64,000 bases of DNA from Mytilus edulis (GCF_963676685.1 NC_092346.1:72617821-72681820), one strand, 5' to 3'. Shown: positions 48,901 to 62,219, counted from the first letter of the stretch. Numbers and translations are program-made. The notes: generated by a model from the letters alone, not told the origin.

Positions 48901-51900
48901 CATTTACATTTACTATGGACAGGTCAGTCAGACCTCACTATTGATCCCTGTAGTAGCAAACATTTGTCTGATTTGTGTCTCATAACTTTTTTACTGTAGA
49001 ACACAAACTCGGTTTTCTTTCCAGGGAAGCAAGTCCATTCATACTTTTACAAGCTCGTACTAAAGTCAACTTGAAATACTAACAGTCAACTAATACGAAC
49101 AATTACGATCAACTAGAAGAACTGCAATCATTGCGAATTTGTACCACTGCTGACTCATGTCTACATTATTATCTATCACAAGAATATCAAACCAACGATT
49201 AATTATATACATGTATCCGTAGCCCAAAAGTAAAATGTAGCAAATCTAGCTACAATGTAGTTCAGAGATGACTTTAAATAATTTAACTTTGCGCTGATTG
49301 ACGAACATCTTTCAGTCAGCCATTTATAAGAAGTGTTACATTCAAAATTGAATTATAATAAATTCTTTTTGTAACTTAAAAATTAAACACCAAATGATAG
49401 CAAGGTCAATGTTATCTGATATGAATTATTTTTACAACACATGTACATGTAGAAATGTAGGAAGTCATTTAGCAAATTTGATACCATAAATTTGATACAT
49501 GTACATGTAAGATGAATGATCCCTGAATTTTAGATGAAATTAATTCCAAGGTAGTCTGCTTATACCAATCGATACTAGCATAGCTTGTGTGATATAACAT
49601 GATCAAACAGAATTTGATGTCAAATAAAAATTAATTTCATAGTACATGACACATAAATAAAATAAGGATATGTGGTACAAAAATGTATGATTGACCATAA
49701 AACTTCTTCTATATCCATCAGAGTCAGATCAATATGGATGAAAAGAGCTACATGTATACATGAACATGTATGTAGGTGACTGTATGTATGGCCTTCAATA
49801 ATTTGCAAATATCCATACCATTTTGTCTTAGATAATGATGCACAATCAATAAACTATAGTCTGCTTTAAAAGACACTGACATGATAAAATGTGAATCAAT
49901 TAAAAATAAAGATCTACACCCAAAGGGCATGATATAGCCCTTCAATTTTCAAAATGAGGCAAACTTAAGTTAGAGAACGGAAACAAAAAGTTCAGCGTAC
50001 TTAAACATGTTATACAATGTACATTTTTGTATAAATGAAACAAGAGTAAAATCACTGAAATGTTGTCTACTTTATTAGGTCTTTCCACTTTTCTGTGGAA
50101 AGACCTATTGTTTTTCTTCTGATTATTTTTTTTTTTTTTTTCTTCTGCCTAATTTTGTTCTTGTGATAAATATTTGTTTCGCAATATGTCGCTTAGATAT
50201 TTGGTATATGATATTGAACAGTTTATGCGCCTTTGAAATTTACCCTGTGTAACCGAATACTTTTCTTTGTAGGAGTTATCTCCCTAAACACTGTTTTCCT
50301 TGTGTCCACTACTCCTTCGCAACCGTAAAAGATTACGATAAATTTATTTTATAAAATTGCTCATTATATCCTTCGCATGATTTGTCCTATTTTGACCGAA
50401 GCAATATGAATGCTCCATATGAGAGTTATTTTCCCTTATGCATTTGATATAAGTGATATGCATTTTTATCTTGTAAACCATAAGTGATAGAGACCTAGGA
50501 TCTTTTGATTTGAGGTCCCTGGTCCAAAAAAATGAAAAAATTGGGTCAAGGTCAAAGGTCAAGGTCATATTCTAAAATTTGAATTTGGCTTATTTTGGCA
50601 TTTTCTCAAACACTTTTAAAGATATATTTAAAAGAACAAGTGGAAAATGTTTGTTTTATTGTAATGAAGATAATTTACATTTGGTCTGAAACAATCCAAT
50701 GGCATCTTATAGAAGTTATTGTCCCTAAAATGTTCAATTATAAGGTTAATTGGTTATTTCTTTAACTTGGTTCATAATATGGCCATATGACATTTTATAA
50801 AAGGTTTGATGACATATGACCTTGAAAAATGTCAACCGGAAGTGACCTTCAAAAAACCAGAAGTAGCTATTTTTGCACTTTTTTCATGAAAAAGTACTCA
50901 AAATTCATACATTTTGTTATTTGAATTCATTAACTTATCACTCAAGACTTGAAATGACTTTTGATCAACCGGAAGTGGCCAATTATCTTCTGATTTTAAG
51001 GCAAAATGATAAAGAAACTATATTTTTGGAATCGGTGTGCAAGAAGCTATCATGAGACTGGAAGAAATTTACTTCACAATAAATAGCAAATTGTCTCCCT
51101 TACTTCATTCAAAAGTATATCGAAACTTATGTGTCGCATCAGTATAAAGTAACTAGCTTCTTTTCAAAATTCCTTTGATGTGGAAAACCCTTCTTTAATT
51201 TTAAAAGTCATTCTAAAGGATTTTAACTAGTATCACTAAAACTTAACACATAGAATTATGTGTAGATACAAATTAATGTACATGTACATATGTATACAAG
51301 TAATCAGTTTAACTTTAAAGCTGAATCAATGAATCCTGGAAATGACATTACATGAAACCTTTTAACAAACTTGTTCCATGACATAGATACATGTACTGTT
51401 ACTGTACAAAAAAATGTATATATACATGTAGCTATATAATATTGCATTTAATCATACATGTATACAGAAATGCACTGTCCATAAGTACATGATAAGTCCA
51501 AACATATTTAGTTGTTTAAATGATTGACTCAAATTTAACAAAATAACAGCATCTTCTGATGGATTGATGTTAAAATCAGCCATACATTATATGTACATGT
51601 TATGATGTATTACAATTTATACAAATGTATGAAGCTTTTCTAAAGTATCAATTGTTTAGATCTGGAATAGAAAATGGGTCTCTACAATGTATGCTGTTTA
51701 TATTAACCTCATCATCTGAGTACATTACTATAATCATGATAGTATACATTGTTATTTATACATGTAACAAGGTAGATAATTAGGTGTTTTATAAACATTA
51801 ATCTGACACATAAAGGAAAGTGAACTTTAGCTTATGTGTCATTCTCTTTATATCCATTAATATATATGTTGTCATGTTGATATTATACATGTATATTGGA

Positions 51901-54450
51901 TATAACAACATCCTACTTCCTATAAAGTTGGAAGAAAGCCAATTCCTAAATAAACTATTTTTTTTAGTATAAAAGCTTTAGGAAAACTATCACACACATT
52001 TTTCTATTTTATACCCCTTTCATAGCGGCATTACCCTTGATGTGTGTATGTCAACATTTCCCAAATCCATTCTCCAACTTAAGTTTGCCACAATCAAATG
52101 TTATTAAACCTAATGTTTATCAACACAAACACAGATCAAGTTTAAATTTTGATGGCATCACTTTACTGTTCTAGAGTTATGCCCCTTTACAAATTCTGTA
52201 CTTTAGCTTAAGTTTGCCTCGACCAAATCTTATGAAACTTATGCACAATGCTTATGTCCACAACGCACAGATCACATTTGAATTTTAGGGGTGCCACTTC
52301 TATCATACTCAAAAATCATATGCCTGTTTACAAATGAAGAAATTGATGATTTATTTTGGTTTCAGTTCTCTCACTAAAATTTGCCTAAACCAAATATTGT
52401 AAAACTTATACACAATGCTTATTACCAAATTTTTGTAGTGTCACTTTAACCATTCTCCAGAATTATGTTCCTTTTTCATGTTTATAACATTATACATGAA
52501 TGCAAGTGACAGCATCATCTGTGTCCATGGGACACTCTCCCTATTTCATGTATTTATTTACATTTGTTTTCATCTTTATGTTTTTGGTCACTTTAATTTA
52601 ATGTAAAGTATTCGCTCAATATTTATATATTGCATTGTATCTTCTAACTCTTAAATTGACATGCATGAAAATGATTTTTAGAAAAAGCTTAGGGAAGAGT
52701 TTGATATTTGTTTATCATATTGCAGTTTAGAATTTTGTTAAAAACAAACAGGAAAGAGGACATATAAAATTGAACAAAAAGCTCTCAATTTTTTCGGGTC
52801 CTTTGATTCTATCATAATTATTAGACTTTAGATATATATATATATATATAGTTTTTTTTTAGATTAAACTAACTCATAAATGTTTATTACTTAAAACTGA
52901 ATTGTTATAACTTATAACACTTATCACTTTTTCCCACACTTATCATTTTTTCCCACACTTAATCATTTTGTTTGTTAATTTTACATTATGTTTAAAAGTA
53001 CAATTTTACTTTAGATATAAAAAGTGGTAATATGGGGAAAACACAAATGATACATACAGCCACCCAGTGACAAAATAACAATATGTCACTCAGTGGTCAA
53101 CATATTATCTTATAATGGAAATATGAGCAAAAATTAAAAAAACATGAAAGGGAGACCAAAATGGCAACATGTAGTCTTCAACAATATTATACATGACATG
53201 ATGTTATCGACAGATGTCTATACAATATATCAAACTCTAAAACTGTCCTTACAACTGGAGGTTGAGCAACCAACAATCTATCATCTAAAATTGTCCAAAG
53301 TCTATACAACTGAGAACAAAATAAACCGAAAGAATTAATCATATAAAGATCTGCCATCTATACCAAATTCTCCAAATTTAGAATACAATGTTAAAGATAG
53401 ACCATAAGACAACCACTGATGAGGTTTTTGACTTGTAACAGACACTTTAGTGAAATGAGTTTTTCTCTGTAAATTCAGAAGTTATTGAGAGGTTTTTATA
53501 CATGATTATAACATGTATAATGCAACTGGGGTAAGTTTTATGCTTATGTATAGTTTATGCATGTATGAGTATAAAAATGAATACATGAGTTACATCTGTG
53601 GTATAAATCATTCACTCAATTTAACCTTACTGAGATACAATATGTAGGCCTTTACTGACTTCTTAGTCATGCTAGTGTTTGATTTGCATGACAAAGTCAA
53701 TGTTATACTGACTAGTATTTTGATAGATATGTTACATGTACTAATATTTTCTCATTCTAGGTACATGCCTACATAATCAGTCATTTAAAGAAAGAGATGC
53801 CCTCAATGTTTGGCAAGGATGCAAAGAAGAAAGAATTAATGAAAGGATTAAAAGAAATATATGAAGTTCTACAGAGAGAACACCAGATTTCACCAGGAGA
53901 TTTCCCAGATATAGAAAAAATGAGAGAAGTACTCCAGCATCAAGACTTTACAAAATTCCATGCATTGAAACCAAAGTTAATTGAAACCGTTGATACCATG
54001 CTTTCTACAGATATAGCCAGGCTTATGACAATGATCCCACATGAGCAAGAAAGTAGTGTAGGGGAACCAAATGTTAAAGGTGGGGCTTTTGATACAATGA
54101 ATGAGAGTATGTTTGGTTATGGAAGGGGAGAAGGCGTTGACGAAGGTCGTGGTGAGCATGAATGGATCGTTGGTCAAGAGAAATACAAATATGATGAATC
54201 ATTTGATAAACTTAATCCAATCAATGGAAAAATTACTGGTGCTGCAGCAAAGTCAGAAATGGTCAGATCCAAGCTACCAAACTCTATGTTAGGGAAAGTG
54301 TGGAAACTATCAGACATAGATAAAGATGGTATGCTGGATGCGGATGAATGGGCATTAGCCAATCACCTGATCAAGATTAAATTAGATGGACATGAATTAC
54401 CAAATACCTTACCAGATCATTTGATCCCTCCATCCAAGAAAGACTTGTAA
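45064..54450 (+). CDS. EHD: EH-domain-containing dynamin-like ATPase (EHD family)
   Basis: Join of 45064-45972 and 53761-54450 (909+690 nt), giving 532 aa; human EHD1 is 534. EHD proteins bind and oligomerise on membrane tubules, hydrolyse ATP and drive endosomal recycling and tubule scission. Seen here: helical N-terminus; P-loop GQYSTGKT at 63-70; DTPG at 151-154; NKAD at 217-220; the helical domain; a KGGAFD motif in the linker; and a C-terminal EH domain (~435-532) whose second EF-hand loop D488-I-D-K-D-G-M-L-D-A-D-E499 has intact calcium ligands. It ends PPSKKDL. The start has A at -3. It is the invertebrate orthologue of the EHD1/3/4 group (RME-1 in nematodes, Past1 in flies). Confidence 0.96.
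47345..48790 (+). repeat. ~118-bp tandem repeat in the EHD intron, interrupted
   Basis: The unit contains 'aaccatatatattcatgtat', 'gggacaatataacaaatcaa', 'atgaaatataggggaagtcc' and 'cccacccctcctgtttgaga'. Roughly seven units run from 47345 to 48200, and about three more from 48469 to 48790 after an inserted family C repeat. Open frames on the minus strand (such as 47579-48001) are in-phase repeat artefacts: about 118 bp plus indels keeps frames open by chance. Confidence 0.88.
48207..48468 (+). repeat. Dispersed repeat family C inserted in the minisatellite
   Basis: Begins 'cccaagtcaggagcctctgg' and ends 'cccatttccattctcaattt'. On the left the array breaks off at 'aaccatatat' and it resumes on the right at 'ttcatgtatggga', so the repeat landed inside a unit. 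A partial relative is at 18285-18395. It shares 'ccaagtcaggagcc' with the family A end. Confidence 0.7.
50074..51080 (+). repeat. Hairpin-headed dispersed repeat in the EHD intron
   Basis: Opens with a perfect 13-bp stem, TAGGTCTTTCCAC (50076-50088) pairing with 50095-50107 around a 6-nt loop. T-rich sequence follows, then a body with repeated 'accggaagt' phrases (about 50835, 50860, 50970). I recall this hairpin as a recurring motif in bivalve genomes. The 3' limit is approximate. Confidence 0.55.
53761..54450 (+). CDS. EHD: EHD coding exon 2
   Basis: Acceptor CATTCTAG^GTACATGCC. It opens with VHAYIISHLKKEMPSMFG, upstream of the first in-frame ATG at 53797, matching the family exactly across the junction. 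Contains REHQISPGDFP, DFTKF.LKPKLIE and the EH domain. Confidence 0.95.
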   Translation, partial: VHAYIISHLKKEMPSMFGKDAKKKELMKGLKEIYEVLQREHQISPGDFPDIEKMREVLQHQDFTKFHALKPKLIETVDTMLSTDIARLMTMIPHEQESSVGEPNVKGGAFDTMNESMFGYGRGEGVDEGRGEHEWIVGQEKYKYDESFDKLNPINGKITGAAAKSEMVRSKLPNSMLGKVWKLSDIDKDGMLDADEWALANHLIKIKLDGHELPNTLPDHLIPPSKKDL

Positions 54451-54963
54451 TATCAAGAATTTAAGTGGTTTTATTAGTGAAAGGGCCTAGTCTCTTACCA
54501 GTCAAAAACTGTTATATTGTTATACACACATTTAGCTTGGTACTTCTCGGTGTACACCTCTTACAAATACTATGTTCTTAATCAATTACACTGTATTTTA
54601 GTAGATGATCTGATCTCTACATACAAGAAACATTTTTTGTTTGATCTGATTTTAAGTCTTGTTTTTGTTAAAAAAAGAAAAACTGATACAGTAAAATTTC
54701 ATCACCCATTTTTTGCTCACTTGGCCTACAGAGTCTATGGGAGCTTTTGTCATTATTTGACTTCGTAGGATGACGATCATGACACAATTTTCAAGAGCCT
54801 TCTCTTCTGAAGCCATTGGACCAATTGTGACCTTGTTTGACATCCCATCATCCTTACAAGAGTAGATTAATAGTTATGTCCAGTGGCCCCATTGACAGAC
54901 CAACATACCTGGTAAATGAATACATGTATATAAAATATAGTGGTAATTAACAAAAGAACTTAT

Positions 54964-55300
54964 AACAGGCTATTATTTGAACTTGGAATTATTTTTTATT
55001 ATGGAATTTGCTTGATTTCTTGTTATTGAAATTTTCAATAAATTCCACGTTTATTCTGTACTGAAATGTTCTGTGCTGCGCACAACACTTTCTATTACAA
55101 AGAAAATAGTATTTTTCAATAGAATGTACTGTGCCGCGCACAACACTATCTAACCAAAATACATTGTATGGAAAGTGTTATTAACTGCTCAAAAGATCAT
55201 AATACCAAATATTACATGGAATTTATCAAAAATTTTAAACACAAGAAATTATGCAAATTCCATAATTAAAAATAATTCCAAGTTCAAATAATAGCCTGTT
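54964..55300. mobile_element. 337-bp MITE with ~48-bp inverted termini
   Basis: Termini AACAGGCTATTATTTGAACT and beyond, pairing over about 48 bp with only one mismatch and one indel. Flanked by 'ttat' on both sides (54960-54963, 55301-55304). The interior has two copies of a 'ctgcgcacaacact'-like phrase about 60 bp apart. Non-coding; it sits in the EHD 3' UTR or immediate flank. Confidence 0.75.
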
Positions 55301-58300
55301 TTATTTAAAAAAACTTTTACTCAGTACAATAGGTCTGAATTTTATATCAAGTTGAGGTTTGAATTAAAAATGCTCAACTGATGCTAATTTTAGCATATTT
55401 CTAGCTAGCAGAAGGTTTTCAATAAACAGAAAGTGCAAGTGAAATGGGATATATATTTCAGTTTGTCCAATGATTAAAGTTTTCTAGGAAAATTTGTAAT
55501 TTGACAAACAAGTAAATGTTTTAATTTATATTGATAAAGGTATAAAATGTATCATTACATGGAGGATTACTTCTAGGACCAAATTATAGGGTCAGCTGTT
55601 AATGTAATAGTAATTTAATACATGTGTATATGTACACAAACCAAGGGTTTACTGTAGGCAATTATTTAGCTTGGTTGGAAAATAACCATGTTATGATATT
55701 GATTATTTTCAAAGGCAATTGTATATAGTTAGAATTATTAAAATAAGCAGATGAATTTTGAAAACTAATTTTAAAAATTTCATTTGTAAATATGACTGAA
55801 TTTTCCATACAAATTGTAGTTGTTTCATTTATTGCAATATATTGATTTTCTTTTTTTTCTCATGATAATCCATCCTTTGTGTCAAAGAGAGGCTTTATGT
55901 GATTATTACTGCAATAAACCACTTGACAAAGAAACCAATAGGTTAGATAAGTGCCTGATTTTCATATAGAGTTAGCTTTTGTTTGAACATATTCTTTAGG
56001 TAAATATTTTGGTAATAAATTTGTTTATACATTGTAAATTTTTATTTTATTTTATGAATTCACTAATATAATTTATATATACATGTGTTAACCACAATCT
56101 ATGCATGCTGTGTATATGTAACTAACTTTTTTTATCTCAATTGAATGTTAACCATTACTGGAAGTCTATTGTAGATATTAGTGTAAGGACCTACTTAGGA
56201 GGATACTTTGTGGCACTTGTAGTGTTCCATAGAAAATGCATGAAATATTAATTGTCAAGTATGAAATTTGCCTATCAAGCTCATTATTAAGCCTTACCTC
56301 ATTGACTATAAATTTAGAACCAAATATTTCTATCCCCATATGTATAGTCATTAGTTGTTGACTGATTAGAAGGTAATAATAGGACTAATTGTCTACAGGA
56401 AAAAACTATTGAGTTTGTATCAATATATATACACCAACAGGGTTTCAAAAAATACAAAAGTGAGGAGAATAATGAAACAATTTGTGCAATAAGTTCCTTC
56501 CCTATCATAGTAAGTGCACCTCGGGGACATTCAACTTGTTAATATACTGACTGTTAGACTTTTTGATCTGAACAATTAAATATTTTATTTAGCCTAGATT
56601 GATTTATCATTACAATCTAGTATAGATCTTTAATCAGACTTGTTTGTATCATACATGTCAATTTGTTTAGTCGAATAAGAAAATCAACCTGTTACCCCTC
56701 CAAAATTGCAGCCAAAAGAAATAAGCTAAAACTTAAGTTACATTACATCAAATATAAACATTCTGATGAGACGGTTTACTAGCACATACACAATGTATGA
56801 AATAATTGTATCACATATATATTTCTGAATAAAATTGCTGTTCCTTTGCTTCAGGATTTGAGTGTGTTTAGCGATTTTGTCTCAAGAATGCAAACACCCC
56901 ATCATTCTTCAACAACAACAATAAACCCTCCCTAACTGTCATTGTATCTTCACAGGTCAGTGATAGGATACACTTGCAAGATTTAATAGTTTACTAGTAT
57001 TTAATGCCAAATATTAATATCAACATTAAATGAAGGGTGTAGTGAAAGAAATGTTTTAAAAAAGAACTAGAAAGGAATGTTTGATGTTAAATGTGATAAT
57101 AAGTAGTTACTTATATCTACTATAATTACCCAGATGATTTACAATATAATAAGCATGATTTATAATTGATTTACATTCTTTAGATAAGTTATTAGTAGTT
57201 ATTGGTCATATTTACTTTATCTTTTATCAGTTATATTTATTTATATTGTAAACATAAATATTTATGGGTGTGTTATAATGAATGTTTCTGACTAGGAAAA
57301 AGAGTCGAAAATATAGGAAAATCTTAATACAGATATGATCAAGGATAAAAATGTAAATTTGCATATTTTTGAAGTTTATTTATCCCATAAAATTGCTAAA
57401 ATCTAAAAACTTGAGATGGCCTTTTTTGGCATACACTACACAAGTTTTGTTTCTGTAAGAAACTTACTTTGTTTTAGCATAGTATTGTTCTGGTAATAAC
57501 TTAAGTTTTCATGTTAAATACAATGATGAGGAAATGTAATTGCTGTCATAGTCCATTGACTTTGGAACTTTTGCTGAGTTTACATGTTAAAGTTTGTGAT
57601 TAGGTCAGATTTAGGGGAATTACTTATTGTGAGTTATATTGATATTTGGTTTATAGATGTATAAGCACTAGCATGTCTCATTCTATTGAGATTATTTGGC
57701 CCAAGGTCACCCCCAATCATGGGTCATTAACCCTTGAAACTTTTGCATAGTTTACTATTAAGTTTGTATTTATGTTGGTTGAAGATGAACCACTTATGAT
57801 GTATACAGTTGTACTAGCCTTGGCAGTTCTCGTGTGGACATTATTAAGAGATTTTTTTACCCTCCACTTCAGTCAGGGAATTGACTTTGAATATTTGTAT
57901 AGGTTACAAATTTAAGTATTGCTATTTTGATTTCAACATTTGCATTATGTTATTAAAATTTCATTCATGTATCAATTTAAAATCAGTTCAAATTGACACT
58001 GGCACTTGTTTAACAAAAAATTAAATGGCAGCAACTAAGAAATATATATTTGACACAGCAGGCATTAGTGATAGTTACTTTGTTAGTGTAGTTCTAATTC
58101 AATATGCCCCTCTTACAGTGAAAATTTTTGGTCATTGTAGATTTTGATGAATTGATATCATATGCATAATGCATATATTGATTTCAAATGGATCTGAGTT
58201 AAGATAGATTTACAAAAAGAAAAACCAATTCAGAAGTGTTAAATTTATCTGAAGGAATTTTTAATAAATCTACAAATTATTTATTGTCTCTGTGAAACAT

Positions 58301-58800
58301 AGAAAAAATGTCATTCAGTACATAATATTTCACCATTGAAACTATTCACATATTATGCCACATTTTCTCTGCTGAAAAATGTATTTACTGTTCATGTCAA
58401 TATGTTGACTTGTTACACTTTTAGTATAATTTATTATGAAAGATGTATCATTCATTTATAATTATACATTGCTTTTTTCTTGTATTGCCTGAAAATGTTG
58501 ATTGATTGAATTTTAATTATTTAAAATTGATGGGTGTTCCAGGAAATAATAAAACTAATAGTGATTAACTGAATGCCATGTAATTTGATGGACATTTTTG
58601 CTTTCTTTAATGGTGTACATTTGTCATCATTGAATGTCTGCAGGAGTAATGGTTTCTCACAAAAAAAACTTAACAGTTGACTGATTCTTTTGAAATTGTA
58701 AACAGAGAATCACTTGCAGAAAAGAAAGATCTTAGATTAATTTGAGGAATTGTGGCCCCATCCAGTTCCTTCAAAAATCTTTTAGAATGATCAAACACAG

Positions 58801-58890
58801 TGTTTTCTTTGGTTTGATGTACAGCTTGCCTATTTTCTTTGGTTTGATGTACAGCTTGCCTATTTTCTTTGGTTTGATGTACAGCTTGCC
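58801..58890. repeat. 30-bp minisatellite, three copies
   Basis: Three consecutive copies of a 30-bp unit containing 'ttctttggtttgatgtacag', almost identical. The open frame through it on the minus strand (repeating RQAVHQTKEN) exists because 30 is a multiple of 3. Confidence 0.9.
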
Positions 58891-60479
58891 TTTTTTCATT
58901 AAATTTGTTGCATTTGTTTAATGTTTTTTTTTTTTTTATTATTGAAAAAAAATTCTTTCTAAAAAGCAATATTTTCTTGTGAGCTCACTAATAGATATGC
59001 CTTGTGCCCTGAAATATAAGTTTATACACTCCACTTAATTGCATAATTTTGTTATTTGCATAACTTTCATTTGCATGGAACTATTTCCTATCATCTAATG
59101 TAAAAATGAAAATCTGGATATTTGCATAGCCTGACATTTTTAATCAAATACTCAGTTTTGCTTATTGTTGAAGGTAACATAGTTCATAACATCTGCATCA
59201 TTGGGTATTTGGAAGATAGTTGTCTCATTGGCTATAATACCACATCTCATTATTTAATATATACATTTTAGTTAATAATGACATCTATATACCATTTTGT
59301 ATGTTAGATTGATGTTTTATCTTGACCATTGCTGTATCATACTACAGTCGACCTAGTCTTTTATTGTAACCTGGAACATCTGATTGTAATATAATACTCA
59401 ATTGCTTTAATGATCAAATCCATAAATACAAAGTGTCTTTGATTTAAGAAGATGAATTGTAAATGTAATCGATTTTTTCATTATTTATGATTTATTTGCT
59501 AGATTTGAATGCATATGTATTTGTAAAGTTTGTTTTTTGCCTTACCTGTATGAATGTGATGAAGACATTTTAGGCTTTACTTTTTTAGTGAGGATGTTGT
59601 CAACATCTAATATTCCAAAATTACTTTTATTTAAGTCATCTGTAAGGATATAGTGAGATTTCTGTGTCTTCTGTCTTTTTTTTTTATTTTGCATTTATTA
59701 TTTGAATGCATTTTAAAAAGTTAAATCAAGTGAAATTTGAGCAGCCAAAAAAGAAAAGATTGTGTTATTCCAATTCATTCTAAAAGTTTACCCAGGAATA
59801 TTTGACATAATTCTGTTTATTTTTTTATTATTGAAAAATATATCAACTTTTAAAGTCTGGAGAGATAATATAAGTTAAACGTCCATTGTAGTAAAACACA
59901 GGGTTCAACTTCAAAGTATTAGAACACATATTTTATTTTTATTAGTATCCATATGAATACAATCACATTCAGACAATAGATATCAAGGAGAAAATAGGAT
60001 AATCAACTAAGAGAATAAGAAAGAAAATAAGTTTTTAAAACTTTTTTTTTCAAACTGCTGTAACATTTCTTCAATACATATGAAACCAATACGAAATTAG
60101 AAATAATACTGTATGTTGGGGAGAAAAGTTCTACAAACCCCCATGATTAAGTAATGCCTTTAGTTATTGCCTAGTAATCTTCAAATTCCAAAGAAGGTTT
60201 ACTATCATCAATGTCATGTAGGGGTAGTGTTAGGGGATACATAGCAGTTTGTGTCTTTCATCTCCTACATTGGAATTTGTCTGCTTTTGACAAGAATGTA
60301 TTTAGAAAATTTAGTTGAAAAAGTATGTTTCAATATTAGAGGAAATTCATAACAACAGCTAATGAAACAATATGGTAGAATGCTTTGAATGTTATGTGTA
60401 TTATTGTTAATGATATGAATAAACACTTTCATTATGATTTAAGTTGTTTTGGGTTATATTTTTAATATTTTGTTTGTTG

Positions 60480-61280
60480 TTTAGTATCTTGATGAAAAAT
60501 ATTCAATAGTTCAGGAAGAATGTTTAAAAATACCTTTGACAATGAATAAACATCTGCCACAATCAGAAAGCAGCAGTGTACATTCATGAAGTTTAGGCAA
60601 CCTTGGCCCACTAAAAGTCCCTTTATCATTGATACTTTGCTGATCGATCATATAGAACAAGCACAAGACATAATTTTATGGAAGTAATAATGATTTTTGC
60701 AATCTTAGACCCACCAGCAAAGCCTCTTTCAATATGTACAGAAAATTCTTAACAAGTAGGTCATATATTTACAAAATTTAATCTTACTATGATTATTTAT
60801 CAACAGTTGTCTGAATCTGTACATCCTCCAGACAATTGCACATTTCAGTCTTTCAGAGGCCAAAAGCTGACAAGACTGATGAACAAGTTCTATCTTTAAA
60901 AAGGATTATATTCGACTCTTTAAAAATGGAAGCAAAATCTTTTTATACATATCTACCGTTAACTTTAACAAGTAAAATAACAAAAAATACCAAATTCAAA
61001 TCGAAAAGTTCCTTTTACAATGACAAAATCAAAAGTGCTAAAAACAAATCGAAACAACTGTCATATTCCTGAAGTAGTACAGACGTTTCCGTATGTAGAA
61101 AATGATGGATTAAATCCTGTTTTTATAACTTGCCAAACCTCACACTTGTATGACAGTCACACAAAATTCCATTATATTGTAAACAAAACAGACATAATAG
61201 GTAAAAATGTTAAAAACAGGGCTACAGCAGTCAACATTGTGTTATTATCCATCACTATATAAACATTGTCAACAACAAAA
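60480..61280. other. Intergenic, no gene seen
   Basis: Two overlapping open frames of 78-80 codons occur at 60836-61262, but they are lysine-rich and AT-driven and have no recognisable domain. Confidence 0.5.
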
Positions 61281-61693
61281 AAATGACATAGACCAATCAA
61301 ATGAACTAAAATGAAAAACAAGAATAAAATGACATTCATGAGGGGGGGCAAGGGGTTTAACTGTTATGCTGTTATGGGGCAATTTAATTCTTTGTTATCT
61401 GTTATTTTGAAAATATATTTTCTGTTAGCTGTTATTGTCTTATTCTTTGTTAGCTGTTATTGGGCTTTTAGTTTTTTTGTTATCTGTTATTGTGATAATG
61501 TATTTGCTGTTAACTGTTATTGAAAATTGGAATGTTAACATTTTTTTTGACAGTCAATATTCGGTATAAATTGAAGATCATTGAACATTGGGGTCTACCA
61601 CTACTAATATGTCTGTCCCGTATTCAGAGAAGGATACCATTAACATATACCCATCTCAGAAGTGAGGTCCATGACAATTCAAGTATATCCATA

Positions 61694-61842
61694 GGCGGAT
61701 CAAGGGGGGCCTGGGGGCCCGGGCCCCCCCTTTCGTGGGAAAAATTTGGTTGATTATATAGGGAATCATTGAAGCATGACTGGAGTCCCCCCCCTTAGGT
61801 CAGTCAGCGAGCCCCCCTTCGGAAAAGTTCTGGATCCGCCAC
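61694..61842. mobile_element. Short MITE family M, copy 3
   Basis: Begins 'ggcggatcaagg' and ends 'ctggatccgcc', imperfect inverted termini. It shares 'ttggttgattatatagggaa' and 'aggtcagtcagcg' with the other two copies. Nested in the 61340-63331 repeat. Confidence 0.78.
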
Positions 61843-62219
61843 TGATATCTTATGATTATCCTTTGTAATAAATTCATTTTTTTTTATAAATGTGTATTTA
61901 GAATTATCTTAATTTTTTGTATGAGAATAATGTTCCTTGTTTCCCGTACGAAGATATTAAATTAAAACAATTCTTAATATGACAAACAGGAAAACATATG
62001 GTCAGGAATATCTGACAATGATCTCAATTAAGGACTAGGTCCTAACAACCATTTAACCTTTTATATAACATGGTACATATACTCAGCTCTGTGATTCTTT
62101 TCAAAGCAGAACCAAATGCATTGTACAATGAAAGTTCCAACCATGTACTTGGGTCCGAGGCTGCACACACCTCATTAAATGGTCATTTAGAAAAAGTCAG
62201 AATATTCAAACTCTTTTAG

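Larger units (their letters stand above)
45973..53760 (+). other. EHD intron (7.8 kb)
   Basis: A single 7,788-bp GT-AG intron in phase 0. It holds the ~118-bp minisatellite at 47345-48790, a hairpin-headed repeat at 50074-51080 and otherwise AT-rich sequence, including a TA run near 52832-52850. No additional exon is recognised. Confidence 0.85.
54451..60470 (+). other. EHD 3' UTR and downstream flank
   Basis: No further coding exon identified. The 3' UTR begins at 54451; candidate AATAAA signals include the one near 55037 (inside a MITE) and one near 60418, but the true end cannot be fixed. The stretch is AT-rich with short open frames only. A family A fragment ('gtctcattggctataatacc') lies near 59220-59250. 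Confidence 0.5.

Noticed and set aside
56850..56940. Possible alternative terminal exon: 'tttgcttcag' followed by a 26-codon frame beginning DLSVFSDFVSRMQ
   Set aside because: The acceptor-like site is decent, but there is no matching donor or family similarity; joining to EHD gives no sensible product.
58670..58969. Repeated RQAVHQTKEN peptide
   Set aside because: A 30-bp minisatellite keeps one frame open; no gene context.
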